Shown: positions 1-13,374, numbered from the stretch's first letter. The stretch is 64,000 nucleotides of DNA from Himantopus leucocephalus (GCA_003993805.1 RSEF01000006.1:24319300-24383299); one strand, 5' to 3'. Program-made: numbers and translations. Notes: generated from the sequence alone by a model not told the origin.

Positions 1-3000
1 CCTTGAGAGTACATATATGTGAACAGACTGGCTATAAGAGGTCCAGGGTGGTTACTGTGCTGCTGAAGGACTCGTGGGCAGCGTGGAAGTGTTGCCCAGA
101 TGTCATTATCATCTGCGCCATAGTGACCTGTGGGTGGGAATCCTCCTCAGGGGGTTGTGAGTTGAAACACTGAAAGCAGGACACTGAATATACGGTTGGT
201 ATGATGGTAACTTCCAGAGGGAATGGGAAAATCACTGTTCTTCCCAGTGTGTCCTGAGAGCTGGAGGGTAGAAAATTGGAGGATTTTAGTAGAGTATGAG
301 ATCCTGTTAATTGATATTACACTGCAGCTGGGGAGCCTTCATACCTCTTTTTCTCCCTTGCTCCTTTGTTGAGGGCCATTATATGCACCATTAGAAGATT
401 TTTGACCTCTAAGCGCAGCAGATACGGTGACAGAGGCTTCCATACTGTGCTCAACCCATCTGAGCTCTCATTGATGCATGTCTCAGGGCTGTTCTCTTCT
501 GCTCTGTTGTGCAATAACACATCAGAGCCTTCTGATGCTCTTGGCAGAGTCTGTGCTACATTCTGACTTGCCCAAGGGATGGTACTACTTCTCCTTTTTT
601 TTCCCCTTTTCTCTACTTAACCTACCTCTACACTCCTGTTGCGTTACATGTGATCCAAATAGTGAACACTGAGACACTAAATAGAACAAAAACTTTGTGT
701 GAATCCCAAATGTGCTTGGGCTGAATGTACTTCAGTTTGAAACAAAGCTTACAGGGAGAGAAGGTAAGTCTGCTATGGGAGGAGGAATAGGGGAAGGAGG
801 GAGTGAAGGGCATCTGTCCACAACAGGAATTACCTCATTCCTGGTAGAAGAGGAGATGTTGGCTGCCCATGGTCTTCTTACAGAGGATTGGCTTGAAGAA
901 GGGCAGCAAATAACTGAGCAGGAGTACTGCTGCTCCTCAACAGACGGGCTGGCCACAAGAGCTGATAAGGGAAAGTACCCATCCTTAAAAGCAGCTCTGC
1001 AGTGGAGGAACTAAGAGCCTCTTTCACTGCAGTCATTTCAGTTTAAAAAGCAGAGAGGGTATCTGTAAAAGCTGGTGATGTCACTTTTCATCCTTTGGCT
1101 ATAATAATCCTTGGGAGAGAAAATTGCCTTAAAACCAACCTGTATGCTTTACACCACTTTTACATACAGCCAATCATATGGCTTCATGTCCAATTTAAGT
1201 GTCCACTCAACATGCTTTTCTACTTGGTTTTGAGGCTGTAAATGTAGGTGTTCAAGGCTGTGTTCTCTTCTTGTTGATTTAAGAAGCATAGCCAGTGTGC
1301 TCAGCTCGGGTCACTAAATGAGGAGTTTTCATGCAAATACTGATGGCTGCTAGTTTCGTTTAGTTACTCCTGCTTTTGTTGCTAAAGATGTTCTAGTGAC
1401 ACTATTGTATTGTGAAATTATGGATGTTTTAAGACTCGCTGTGGTGGGTGTATTGTGTCTGGGTAAGGGATACCAAGGACAGGTATCTTCGGGGAGAAAA
1501 AAAAAGGGTTCTAGAGGCTATTGGAAAAATGGTGCTGTTTTCCAGTTAATGTCGAAATAGATCTCATGCCCAAACCATCCATCACTGTTAAATCCTGGAG
1601 CACAAATCGGGATAATGTGGCTGAGCCCAAGCGAGGGCTACAGTTCTGTCTGCCTGCGCAACTGAGATATTGAACTGCTCCTCCATTGGGGAAAAAACAT
1701 GGATAGTTTCCTGGCTAGTGCAAGAGGGCAGCCTGCAGATAGGATATGAGAGGCAAACGGTTGATTGCAGCAGCAAAAAGGTGACACATCTGGTTTGGCT
1801 TCAGGTTGCTCAGGAGTGGCAGCAGCAGCGCTCCATTGGGGCTGAGGGGCAAAGGGGTGTTCAGCCAGTTGGACCTTTGTTCTAAAGATTTATTTTGTGT
1901 GTGTAATTGTCACTGAAGGGCATATGAACCTGGATCTAAAAGTTGTTAATCCTGAAAACTCCAGGGCATACCTGCCCTTATTTTCAGTACAGGGTTCACC
2001 TTACAAGCAAACCAGAGAGGCACAGGTAGGCATAAATGTAAGGGTCCATTTTCCGCAGTGTTCCTGTTCCTTAGGGTCACTTGAGCAGAGGCTGGTGCAG
2101 AATGTGCTGGTGTGGAAGAAGATCAGTTGCTCTTTGAGCATCAATGTCGTGTGTATCCTAATTAGGAGCACTGCAACTTTTTTAGGAATGTGTGGTTTCT
2201 GAGCAGTTGGATAAATTTTTCTGTGCAGTGCTTCTGACCAGCTCTGAGCCCAACGCTTGAGTTTCTTCTTCATGGGAAGCACGTCCCTCTCCTTCCTAGT
2301 TCTTGGGGAGGGAACAGCATAGACCAGCTGTGAGTGGGCTATGGTGCAGTGCAATTCACATATAAAGATTGATTTCAAGCAGTGGTAATCTCTTGTCTTT
2401 ATTCTAACTGGATAGACATGAGCAAATTCATCACAACGGCTGGAACAAACGTAGGAGCTGTTGTTGGGGTAGAACAGAGCAACAGTTCTTCAGATGTTGT
2501 CACCAATATAGAGCAGTGCAAGTGCTTCAGGGTCGTATCTGAGAAATAACGCAGTGGACAATTGTAGAGTACTTGTCCCTGTCAGTCGGTGAGTGCCCAT
2601 GCTCTAGACCAACGATAGTTACGCTCGTTCTTTTAAAATTAGTGTCTCCTCACCATGAGCGGCTTTCATGTTCACTGTGTTTGGATGTTCAGTGGCTTCT
2701 CATCATGCTGTGTGGTCACCCGCTGGCAAAGGTCTTTCAGTAGGGTGCTGGTGGGAGAGTGACAAGTGATGGGACAAACAAGAGGCTTCACACCACTTGT
2801 TATAGGAAATCCAGCGCTCTGCTCCTCTGCTTTTAGTAGCCCCAACTGCTAGTACTTGAACAGCAACGCCTGGTCACGAGATGTGGCCATGTGGACCTGT
2901 GTGGCTGGGATAGAGGTAAAACTGTGCTTATAACCATTAAATAGCGAGACGGCCAATAAGCTGCTGTGACGGAGATGCAGGGCAGCTGTCTTCAGTCCAA

Positions 3001-4970
3001 GGCACTGACTGCAGGAGACTACTTTTTTTGCTGTGGAGGCTTGGTTACCTTGGCAACCTGTTTTTAGCTGGATCTCTGCTCCGGTGGAGAGCCCATCTGT
3101 ACCTGCTACTTCTCTGTTTTGAAACGCCTGTTTTACAGAAAAATGTTTGACAGGTGTATTTCCAGAGCTGGATTATTGTGGAATCCAGGCTCTGCTTTTG
3201 GTCCCAGGAGTTTCAGTCTGATGATGAGGTGATGATGATGGGGAGTTCTGTGGCTGGATTGAAAAGGTATTAATATATCCAGTTCATGAGGTGGGTCATG
3301 GAAAGGAGAGATGCTACTGCTGATTGTTAAATCCTGGAATAGCTCTGAAAGATAAATCACTTGCATGTCTGCAGCTTGCAGAAAACTTTGTTCATTCTGG
3401 TTTGCAGTTCAGCATCAAACCACCAGCTGGTAGAGTAAACTGAAGTGGCTTCTGTCTGCAAAGAGTAAATACCCACACTGGGGCTGTAGGCTTCTCTTTT
3501 GGGGGGCGTATATAAACTTTTGATACTCCAGGTGAGCTTCTAGTATTGGAAGGTAGTGGTTGCAGGACTGTATTCAGAATCTGACAATTTTGTTTGATTC
3601 CAGATCTTACCAGTCTCTTCACACCTGTCTTTTTACTGTAGGTTTTTTGGTTTTACCTTTTGTGAATACTTTGTAATCATGAAGGGGGGTTTGTGTGTAT
3701 CTAAATTTTGCCCTTGCCTCGTTTCTGTTCCCTGTGCTTTATCTCCTCCTGTTTCATAGCCTGTACCTTTGGGCTGAGGTGAATGGTCTGTGCTGTATTT
3801 GCTATGGCGTTCTCCCAAACTGGAGTTGGTTTTCTCGCAGGTTACTGGGTAGTGTGTAACACTTGTGTAACAGTGGGGGAAAAAACAGATTAACAAATTC
3901 TAGTTGTACCTATAAGAAATTGGAGTAGTGCCTGGGATTACTCTTAGATGCAGTTACTAATTAGGTAATTAAGAACCTTTTTTAAAAAGTCTGTTTCTTG
4001 TTCCAGCCTTTGCAAGCCATCTAATTCGGATGGTTTAAGTCTTGAAATCTGTTGACTTCAAAGCTTTCGAGGTTTGGGCATGAGAGTACATTAGGAATCT
4101 GTTCTAGGCAGGCATCAGCTTTCAATCCTGAGCAGGTATAATGCAGAAGAAAATAGCTTGTTGTTTTTTTTTTTTTAATTTTCAAGAACTAGAAAAAACA
4201 ATATTTTATTCAAGTGTATGCAATACAATTGTTTATTGTAAAGTCTGTTTGATTAAAGCTCTTTTAGCCAACCTTTTTGTTAATTCCCACTATCACTGAT
4301 TTTGGGTGGTTACAGCAGGAGCTTTTGTTGTTTTCTTAAGACAGGTGTGAACCAGATCTGTAGTCTTTACCGCACAGCCCTAGATAACTGACACAATAAA
4401 GTACTATATCCTTCCCTATACCATTGCAGCAGCATTGACATAGAGCTACAGAAAAACTGTGCCATGTTTTTTTTATTATTCTTTGTTACTTTTTTTTTAA
4501 ACTGCATGTATCAACAAGAGTGACAGTTTGGGGCTGACTACACATACATCATGTTGGTGATGTATGAAGCAGAAACAAGACAGAGGGATTCTCCAACCTC
4601 AAGGCTCACTTCAGGATCTGGCAGATAGAAAAATCTCCTGTGAACTGTCTAAGCTAACAAGGGACTTACTTGAGCCTGAGCAGATTTGACTGGGAAGTCA
4701 GTGAAAGAGAGTAAATGGGGGACAGTAAAATAGCTGTCACTTACCTGTCCAGACAGTATTTTAGCTACAAAAAAAACCCAAACCCACATGTAAATTGATA
4801 TATTTCTGAGAGGTGAGCAGCTGGCATTCAGGTTAATTTATACTAGATAATGAAAATGCATCTGCATTTAAGTGACTTGTTGAGAATGGCCTTGCTTTAA
4901 ATTTTTTATATTATTTTATATTTATTTTATATTATTTCTATTTATATTTATTTATATTACTTTCTCCTAG
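1..4970 (+). other. ARMH3 intron, partial (3' part)
   Basis: This is unique intronic sequence upstream of the first recognised ARMH3 exon. Open frames of up to 125 codons occur on both strands (for example 2001-2378 minus, 1897-2202 plus). None has recognisable protein similarity or paired splice sites in a consistent phase. The only obvious low-complexity segment is the AT-rich run before the acceptor at 4971. No promoter, RNA gene or clear transposon was recognised. Confidence 0.8.
4897..4960. repeat. AT-rich TTTA/TATTT low-complexity run
   Basis: Degenerate TTTTATAT / TTTATTTATA units fill this stretch. They stop just before the short pyrimidine tract tttctcctag that forms the acceptor of the ARMH3 exon at 4971. 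The run may serve as the AU-rich upstream part of the splice signal. Confidence 0.8.
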
Positions 4971-5053
4971 CTTTGATCAACTTGTTGAAGTTTCTCATGT
5001 CTAATGAGACAGTGTTGCTGGCCAAGCACAACATCTTCACCCTTGCTCTTATG
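4971..5053 (+). CDS. ARMH3: ARMH3 internal exon A (83 nt), C-terminal region
   Basis: The acceptor tttctcctag ends at 4970 and the donor ATG|gtgagt begins at 5054. The exon starts with two bases completing a codon, then encodes 27 residues ([11 protein letters not shown]...NIFTLALM) and ends in phase 0. I recognise this as ARMH3 (C10orf76), matched from memory and not by a search. It is a helical, leucine-rich stretch at the start of the C-terminal DUF1741 / ARMH3_C domain. ARMH3 is a cytosolic armadillo-like protein of about 690 residues in human. It localises to the Golgi, is linked to GBF1, and binds PI4KB to support PI4P synthesis. It has also been reported as a host factor for some enteroviruses. 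The intron just upstream is very AT-rich up to the acceptor. The preceding exon was not found in bases 1-4970. Confidence 0.96.
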
Positions 5054-5571
5054 GTGAGTACAGACAAAGCAAATCCTCTTATTTTAAACAACTTGATTAA
5101 TCTTGAATGAATCTTAGGAAAGAATCCAGGATTTCTGGCCTGGTAAGGAGATATCAGAACAAGGCCACAAAGCTGAGGAATATTGTTGTGGTTGGTTTTG
5201 CTAGATGTTTGGAAAGGGCGATGCTTGGACTCACTTGTAGGGTGTGCTTATTGAAATAAACAAGTCTACGTGAGGAAAGGCTTAGTTTAATTTTCCAGAT
5301 TTAGTAATGCTTTTTCTCGTTCTGTGGCCCTTTGTATACAAAATAATAGAAACCTATTTTCCTGGCCCCAGATACAATAGTATTTGAGCTTCTTGTCTGT
5401 CTCTTCTGTACTATAAGGAAAATAATAGATAAAGCAATGAAGTAATGTAATACTGCGTGATACAACTGAGAGTTATTTCTTTTGAAGGTTTTGGTCATTG
5501 TATTGCTTCTGTTGCAGAGTAGATTTTGTGTAAATATTCCTGTTGTAACCTCTTTTCACTTCCTTGTATAG
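5054..5571 (+). other. ARMH3 intron (518 nt)
   Basis: A short intron with consensus gtgagt at the start and ag at the end. Both flanking exons meet at phase 0. It contains no repeat or RNA gene that I can identify. Confidence 0.95.
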
Positions 5572-5698
5572 GTTGTGAACCTGTTCAACATGTTCATCAC
5601 TTACGGAGACACTTTTCTCCCTACTCCCAGCAGCTATGATGAGCTGTATTATGAAATCATTCGGATGCATCAGAATTTTGACAACCTTTATTCTATGG
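5572..5698 (+). CDS. ARMH3: ARMH3 internal exon B (127 nt)
   Basis: The acceptor ...cttgtatag ends at 5571 and the donor ATGG|gtgagt begins at 5699. The phase-0 start follows directly on the phase-0 end of the exon at 4971-5053. It encodes 42 residues, beginning [17 protein letters not shown] and ending with [14 protein letters not shown], plus the first base of a valine codon. This is the most distinctive ARMH3 segment in the window. As I remember it, human has serine where this sequence has asparagine in MHQNF, a mild change. The segment belongs to the C-terminal helical domain. The intron before it is only 518 nt. An open frame beginning at the internal ATG at 5575 runs past the donor to 5853, but its downstream part is intron. 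No frameshift or stop interrupts the exon. Confidence 0.98.
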
Positions 5699-8407
5699 GT
5701 GAGTACCTCTTGACTGGTCAAGAATACTGTTCACTAGAAGTGAAGGTGGTGGCGGAGGGATGTTTGTGTCAGGTGTTTTCTGTCCACCTGCTGCTGATGT
5801 GTGTCTTGGTCAGTGGATGTGTTTTGTGTGCTAGGACATGTTTGGTAAATTAAGAATTGAGAGAGGGATAAACTTGTTAGAGGGATACATTTGGTTTTTT
5901 TGTCAGAAAACAAATAGGAACAGACCCACTGCTTCTCTAGCAGCCGCTTACTGGGGTTGAAAATATAATGTTTTTGGCACAACTAGGTACCTGGTATTTC
6001 ATGCATCTTCATGTAGTTTGCATCTATCATGTTTGACAGTTTCAAGTCAGAGCACAGGTACATGCTGCAGAACCAGCCAGCACAGAGGAACACTCAGTGC
6101 AAACAAGAATTTGGAAAAGAATTTGAGAAACTTACAACAAGAAGCTTGCTGTGCTAGACAAATCACATCTACCGCACTCATTGCCAAAACAAACCAAGAA
6201 AGCAGCCCTCACAAACCTGCTTGCAATGACAAGCGAATCACTGGACTGAAGAATGTGCCTACTGGCAAAACAGGGAGAAGCTGCCATCCTTCAAAGAGAG
6301 AGAGGCATGCTGGAATGCCACCAAGTGACACACAGCAGGGAAAAGAGGAACAAAGGAGAGCAAGGAATGCATGGAGGCATAATCAGCCAGAGTATACACG
6401 GGAGCTAAGGGTAGCTGTAGCAGCGCTGGTGTAGTACCTGCATGCTTGAAGCTGTGAAGAAAATAATATAGCTGTGTTCTTTGTTTGCTTTGTTCTAGAA
6501 GGACCTTTGTTCCCTTCACTCCCTGCTCCTTTCTCAGCACGACCACCCAATGAACAACAGGAGTTAATATAAGCATATAAGGGGTTAAAGGGCAGTGGGA
6601 GAGAGGCAGCTGGCCACAGTACTCTCCTGACACGTGAGAGAACCATCCTCACCTAAATAAAAGTAGCTGAATACTCCCTGCAATTGCGAGGAAAAATGAA
6701 CTGCCCTTTTGTACAAACTTCCTACAGTTTTCATCTGTTGTATAAGGGATCACTTGGCCATTTTTGTGCCCTCTGAGCACATAAGATTTTTTGCTAACCC
6801 ATTTCCTACTCCCAAGAATTACAGCGAGTAAGATGAGGTGCTTTTACTAGCCAGTAATTTTTCAAACCTGACCCCGGTGGAAGCTGAAGGAAAGTGGAAT
6901 GGAAGAATAACACACTCAAATACTTTACTCAGTTGGGCTGCAACAGGCACATCTGACCTGTTGAAACAATTCATCTGTCACATGAATGTTTTCCATCCTG
7001 CTACACAGAGCAAACCTCTTTGAATTAATGCTGTAGATGCCTGAATGGAAACTCTCTCTGAATACATTACTTCAGATATTCAAGTACAGTATCTACTATT
7101 TGACAAAATAATCTTACTCAGAGCTGGCATTTTTTTTTCTGCAGATGACATGTAATGGTAGGACTAGAAAGCAAGAAGGTAGCACTGTCTCAAGTTGATG
7201 AAAGCCACAGTTTAGCCAGGTGTCCTGACAGCTTCCCTTGGCTTGCCAATCCATCTCGTTGGGACTACAGTCACCCTTCTGTCCCCTAGCCTTGGGACGC
7301 TTGTTAGCACAGATGAGAAAGCTACTTTATCATTTAGTTTTCCTCTTAAAGTGGCTGATACTTTCTACGTTGGGAGTGGAGGTGGAATCTAGTTGCCTTG
7401 GTTGTTATTATTTTTTTTGTTGTCCTGAATCTGAACTTAATCCACATATGCAGGTCTGAAAGCTTCTCTTGTGTAAAAATAGGCATGAGTATGCAGCCGC
7501 TGTGCTTATGGATTCACTTGTAGCATCTATGTTTCTAGATGATCCTAAATTCTGATGACATGCTGTTCCTTCACTTCTAAGTTGAAGGTGAACCTTTCTT
7601 GTGGAAGGTAACCTCCAGAAAACCCTGTATATACAAATTCCTAGAAAATTCCCTTCTACTCAGGCAATATGGAAAATTAATCCAAAAATGTGCTACAGGA
7701 TCTGTTATTGTTTTGGTACTTACCAAGACATGTGCAGGTAACTGCCACCATAGAAACACTACAGATTCAGACCTAAATAAATATTTTGGGTGCTCTAGCA
7801 GAAAAGAATTTGATTTCCTAGAAGTTCTTCCTGTTGCAGAATGTTTTCAGATCTGCTCCCAAGTCTGTCAGAAACCATCTGTGCAACAGAACTACGCCTT
7901 CATTCCTACAGGGAGTGTTTTTCCCTAGGCCGGTGTGTAATCCCTTTCTGCAATTCCAGATAAACAGGGAGGTAAAAGAATCCATCGCTGCTGGGTTGGG
8001 TTTAAATCACAGGATGTAGTCCAGCTGAGATGGAACCTTGCATAAATAGGAGCTGGAGAACAGCAGAATAAAAGGCATCATAGACCTGGGACGCTGTCCT
8101 GTTTCTGGGGGAAATGAACTTTAGTATGCGGTGATGAAAGCAGTTAGGAGGACCTAGGCTTTTCTATCCCCTCTGCTTCCTGTCTCCCGGTCATTATGTT
8201 GTTCTCCTCACCTCTTCCATGTTCCTTACGTTTCTTAGGTGGGCTCTGAAGGGAACTTCTGTCCTGGATCACAGATAGTCTCAAAGATGACCTTTGTTTT
8301 GATGTGGTTCCCAGACTGCCATCTCACCAAAGCAGATTTTTTTTGACATTTTAGAGTAGAAAATTGCCAGTTCTGTGCCAGCACTGTTAACCGTCTTTTC
8401 CTTTCAG
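5699..8407 (+). other. ARMH3 intron (2.7 kb)
   Basis: Intron bounded by gtgagt and ttcctttcag. It includes an LTR-like segment around 6500-6690 and a long but unrecognised plus-strand open frame at 6018-6434 (138 codons). That frame overlaps minus-strand frames of similar size and shows no family motif. The rest is unremarkable unique sequence. Confidence 0.9.
6500..6690 (+). mobile_element. Possible solo-LTR-like remnant
   Basis: The order of signals resembles a retroviral-type LTR. A CCAAT box lies at 6547-6551 and TATAA-type boxes at 6568-6572 and 6576-6580. There is an E-box CACGTG at 6631-6636 and an AATAAA polyadenylation signal at 6656-6661, only about 80 nt beyond the TATA. A promoter followed so closely by a polyA signal is typical of a compact U3-R-U5 arrangement and unusual for a cellular gene. 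I could not define TG...CA ends or target-site duplications, and no viral coding sequence was recognised, so this is tentative. Confidence 0.25.
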
Positions 8408-8483
8408 TTCTAAGGCTTTCTACCAATGCTGGTCAATGGAAAGAGCCTGCAAGCAAGGTGACCCATGCACTAGTCAATATTAG
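8408..8483 (+). CDS. ARMH3: ARMH3 internal exon C (76 nt)
   Basis: The acceptor cttttcctttcag ends at 8407 and the donor ATTAG|gtaagg begins at 8484. The first two bases complete the valine codon begun in the exon at 5572-5698. Then come 24 residues ([17 protein letters not shown]...ALVNI) and the first two bases of an arginine codon. The phase (2 in, 2 out) fits both neighbours exactly, which is strong support. The exon is too short to appear as an ATG-initiated open frame, and was found from splice sites plus family recognition. The TNAGQWKE stretch is characteristic of ARMH3. Proline replaces the alanine I remember from human in KEAASK. A 34.5 kb intron follows. Confidence 0.97.
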
Positions 8484-8830
8484 GTAAGGAGTAGAAGTTA
8501 ATAACCACTATAGAGATTCTTGTGTCCTGTGTGACTGCATTCTTATCGTGACACTTTCACATTTGTTGTATTGAATTTTGTTTTGAATTTGTTCTCTTTG
8601 TTGGGCTAAATTGCTGCTCTAAACAGGGCCCACTGGGATAAAGAGAGGATCACCAGGGTTTGATTGTCCTCTTCCTAATAATTCTCTCGGCTTTTCTGTA
8701 GACTGAGTGTTTTCAAAGCATGGCACAAGCTGTAATGAATTAATCCTCACAGCATTCTTGGGAGAAGTTATACAGTAGGGAACAATGCTGTACTGGCAGA
8801 GCAATTGTGGACCTAATGGATTTCTGATGC

Positions 8831-8864
8831 GTGATTCTATTGTAATTCTATGAAGCTATGAAGG
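8831..8864 (+). repeat. CR1 3'-tail-like ATTCTATGA motif
   Basis: The segment gtgattctattgtaattcta followed by tgaagctatgaagg resembles the imperfect 8-9 bp direct repeats (ATTCTATGA type) that close avian CR1 elements. The preceding 50 bases (aattgtggacctaatgg) are only loosely like the CR1 3' UTR, so this is a probable short, decayed tail. About 90 bases upstream, ttaatcctcacagcattc is reminiscent of a MIR core but is too short to assign. Confidence 0.4.
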
Positions 8865-11800
8865 GGACTATAAGCCAGCTGTAATAAGCAGATTCGAGGC
8901 CTCTTTTAACATTGCAAGATTTTTGTGTGTGTGTTTAAAACTGATTATTTAAGGACATTTCAGTATTCTCTTAAACCTCTTCCTCCTGTTCAAGGGCAGA
9001 AGTTATGTTCTACTTGTAAGGCTGAGGAATATCTGGGGGTGCTTTTGTGCTGTATTCCTTCATGACAGCAATAATTTCTTTTGCTGGCTTCTGAAGCAGC
9101 TAGTACTGACCCAGCTGGGTACTGAGCAAGCGGCGCATGGATCTATCTGATTGACTGGAAAATGGAAGAATGTTGAGAGAATTTACTGTTTCTCTGGCTT
9201 GTAAACAAACCATAAAAGATATGAGTATTTGTACTGAAAAAAATACCTGTCCATCACCTCTGCGGTCACCCCAGACACCTGGTGTTTATGCAACACCAAG
9301 TAGCTCAGTACTGCTCCATTACTAGTACTTGTCATTTTCCTCACTACAAAAGAGATTGTCGGACAAACTCTCTGAGGGCATCTTTCAAGTCAATATACAT
9401 CTTATGTGTCTATAAACCACCTTAAAGGTTCCCCTAGTAAGTCTGTGAGCTTAATAACATCACGTATGGTTCCAGAAGATTTATTTTGCTACTATCCGTA
9501 TTTTTATTTTTTGTAAACAGACATAAATGAACGCTTGTGGGCAGATAATGCACTCGGAGTGAAGCAGCAGAACACATAACTGTTGGTAAATTAATGTCAT
9601 TTAATGTGACGCAAAGTGGCTGCCCTGGGAATTCTCTGTATACCCAGCGAGAGAAGTCTAAACTGGGAAGAGATAAAAGAAAGTGGTCACAGAGGCTTTG
9701 TGCTGACCTCTGGTTTGTGCAACCAAGACTTTGCACTGGCTCATTTCCTGTTGGCTTAACAGCTGCTTTTGTAAAGATCATGGAGCCGAGGCAAGATACA
9801 ACCGAAAAACTGGCACCGTGATACCGCTCCCTGGGCAGCCTGTATCAGATGTGGTCGGTGCATGGTGCTGTCTGGAACCAGTGAAACCTCTGACATGTTT
9901 CTCTTCTAGGCTTTTGGTAGCTTTTCCCTGCTCCACCCAACTGCACATGTATGTTGAAATTTCACGTGGTCTTTCACTAGCTTTAGAAGTTTTCATGAAT
10001 GGCTTTCGTGGCTTTTCACTCAGTGAAATTAGACAAGGCCTAAATCGGAGATAATTCAAGGCTTGGAGAGGGATTAGACTTCAGAGAAGTTAGTCTGTTT
10101 GACTTACCCCCATTTCCTCTTTAAAAAAAAAAAAGTGACGGGCTGGGTATTTCATAAACTTGTTTGTTTTCTTTTCATGGTAAAAATATTACAAAGGGTT
10201 CTTTACTGTATAGATTTTGGAGCAGCCAGTTGTTGCATGCTGGAGAAACCTGAAGGTACTGTGCTTTTGTGAAGGTGATTGAAACATCACACTGTCAAAG
10301 TGGTGACTGGGACTAGATGCCTTTTTTGAGAGAAAATGCTTTAGAAAGTTTCAAAAGACTCATCTCAGTCCAGGGAAAATAGATGACGTGAAAGGTCTGT
10401 GACAATGTAATACTCCTTTTTTGCCCAAAGACTGAATTTAGGTGTTTGAAAGTTGCAGATCATGCAGCAGGAGGGTGAGGGGATAATTCTTTGAAGAATG
10501 CCTTGAGCCTTCCAAGGTCTGAAGCTTTCTGCAGTCTGTTGGGATTGGCCATTCTGTCATGGTCTGTGGCAGTCCCACTTCTGCAGCAAGGTCTGTAGGA
10601 AGACCCTTAATATGAGGGCCACGTGTTTTCTCCTGGCATTGGACCAGGAGTGCGAAGTGGAGCCTTGTGCACACACACTTCTGGCTCTGTGTTGCAGTGT
10701 CATGGAGGTGTTGCAAGCACAAATCGCCAAAGAGAAACAGGGAGAGGGCGTGCTCGAGGAGAATAAACCGTTTAGGGCTGTCAGGCTGATGGCTTTATTA
10801 GAGAAACACAGTATGTTAATGAATGACAATATTTTCATAAGATGTAATTATCTTATGCATTGATAAGGACATGCTGGTTTGAACCTGGCTTAGCTCCCCA
10901 TTGTCTGGATTGCATGTTTGTTTATGCCCCTTTTGTTTCCCCTTAGAGTGGTCTTAGTGTACTGTTTCTTATTTGGATGCCTTGGCCACGAAAGGAATGA
11001 ATTTGGAGAAATCCACCTCACATTGGATTTTTCCCTCAGCTTGTTCCATCATTCTGGAAAGTTTTTATGAGCAATGATTACCTGCTTTTTGCTGTAACAG
11101 TGCAGTGTGAAGTCACGCTTTGATTTATATCTTCATCTCATTACAGCAGCTATTTAAAAACAAATAAATGAAAATTGTCATTTCCTTATCCTAAGGCTTT
11201 TGGTGGGAAAGATTACAAATGTAAAAACATCTGTCTGCGCATGCCTGTGGTGGGCTTTAACAAGTGCCTTGAACCCTAGCGTACGATCTTACATGTATTT
11301 CTGCCAGGAAAGGAGTGGTGGGTTGTTTAGAACTTTTAAAGGCTGCAATGCATTTCTGTTACAGGAGTAACTACTGGGGAGACACATCAGTCCTGCTTGT
11401 ACCCCACAGTCCCAGATTGGTGAGGTCATCTGATTAATTGCTTTAATACAGAGTCAGGATGTGTAACACCTAGAGAATCTTTGACCCATTCTCGTTTAAA
11501 CAGCCACAGAGAGAGATCCCACTTTGTGTGTCCTATTATGGTATTAAATACTTCTTAGTTGGAACCTATTCTCCACTAGGCAGCCTGATTGGGTTTTGTT
11601 GTTGCTGATGATCTGATTTTTCTAGTCTTTACTTCAGTGAAAAGAGCAGTCATAAATGTTCGAGTGTTGAGAGACGGGGAGGCTATTCCTACCAGCGCTC
11701 TATACCTCTCCTATTTACAGACAGATTTCTGTCCAACCTAAAGAAAACAAAAATTTGAAGAAGACAGAATAATAATAGCCTTCTCTGGTTGAAATCTTAC

Positions 11801-13051
11801 GTGCCATACTGGAATGAGTGATTCTTATTGCTGTGCTATCCCATAATAGTGATTGTAACTTCTGTCTGTGGGTTTGTCTCTGTGGTTTACATAAATAATT
11901 GAGCCATGATGGACTGCAAGATATAGCTGCAGCGCTGATGGGGTTGAAATCAGAAGCTGCAGCAGTTAGTGGTTTGAAAACTCACCTTCTCACCTATGAG
12001 GAAATAAGCACATTTTTGAGACAAGTAATTTTTTTATAAGCTAATGAGCCTCTTTAAGATAACATTGTGCAGGTTTGCATTTAATGAGAATTTTATTAAC
12101 GCAGGGTTCAAAGGGGCTGCTTCTGATTGCTTACTCAGTGAGGAAGGTGGCAGCTGAATCCCTATATTCTTTTAATAGACTTTCTCCTCATCAGGATTTT
12201 TTCAAGGTGAATAAATAGATTAACTCAATGATTAATAGACTGGATTTCCCCATTGTCTGAAATTCAGTTCCATCATCATTTTTTAAAGTAATTTTATTTT
12301 TCTCACTGAAACACTTTTAGCAAGCAAGAGTAAGTTTGTAGTATGGAACTAGGTGATAGGATTTTTTTTTTTTTAAAGGTGTTTTTTGTGCTGTTGTAGC
12401 ATATGCTGCAATCCTCGCTTGGGTGCTTTCATTCACTCTTCCATCTTGCAGCTACTGTTGTTCCACATGAGCCACCTTGTGTGATATTCGTTCTTTGTAC
12501 AGGAGGTGCTGCTTCTCCCAAGGCTGCTTTTGGGGTTGTAAAGGAGAGACCGGGGATTTGGGAGGAGCACTTCAAGCATCGCATGGATGGGTATAAAATG
12601 GTTATGCTTGCTGCCAGTCTGGACAGGAGCACTCTGAAGGAACATTTACAGTTTTACTTAAGTGAAAGAATGCCAAATTGGGCTGTACTTGTTTGTCGTA
12701 GGATACCTGGCGTCCCTACTCTGAAGCTATAGCTCATGTTAAATTGCCAGCACTCCATAGAGCTGTGCTTATTGAAAACCTTGACGTGGGAGGAGACTCC
12801 ATTCAGGTATTCATTAGAAAGTGAGTGGCTGCAATCAGTCCACATATCACCTTCAACATTGTTCTACTTTACAGCAAGGAACTTAGCGTCTGTTCATCAG
12901 GAGAGAAGAGCTAAATGCTGCTGACCTAGTCATGTTGTAATGGATGGCTGTAGCATTTACGCAGGATACATGAAACGGGACCTGCTGATAGATAAGTGCT
13001 TCTGTGCAGAGTGGAGGCCTATGGGTTACAGTCAGCTGAGACAGTGTAAAA

Positions 13052-13374
13052 ACTATATATATCTTTATATACATACACACGCACTTCCATCCTTCCCTCT
13101 CCTTCTCTGTGCAGACTTATATGGACACACACACGTTTCTTGCCAATGAGTAAGAGAATGAAAAAGTGAGGGCAAGCTTAAAGCCTGTTTATGAAAATAA
13201 ATGGTCAAGAAAAATATACATGCATATATATATCTCAAAAAGTATGGATATCTGTGTGTATCTATATGTATATATGAATATCTGTGTATATATAAATCTA
13301 TATACATACATATTCACACACATGGATATACTAACAAATATATAAAAGTTTATATATAAAACAAACACACAAAC
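13052..13374. repeat. AT-rich microsatellite cluster (TA/TATG/CA)
   Basis: Interrupted runs of TATATA, TATGTATA, ATACATAC and CACACA occur at 13052-13086 and 13205-13374. They flank about 115 bases of more complex sequence. The purity is low, so this is an old or compound microsatellite. Open frames crossing it translate to I/Y/H-rich repeats and are not genes. Confidence 0.9.

Noticed and set aside
6018..6434. 138-codon plus-strand open frame
   Set aside because: It overlaps minus-strand frames of 124 and 89 codons and shows no motif. It is better explained as intron sequence upstream of the LTR-like segment.
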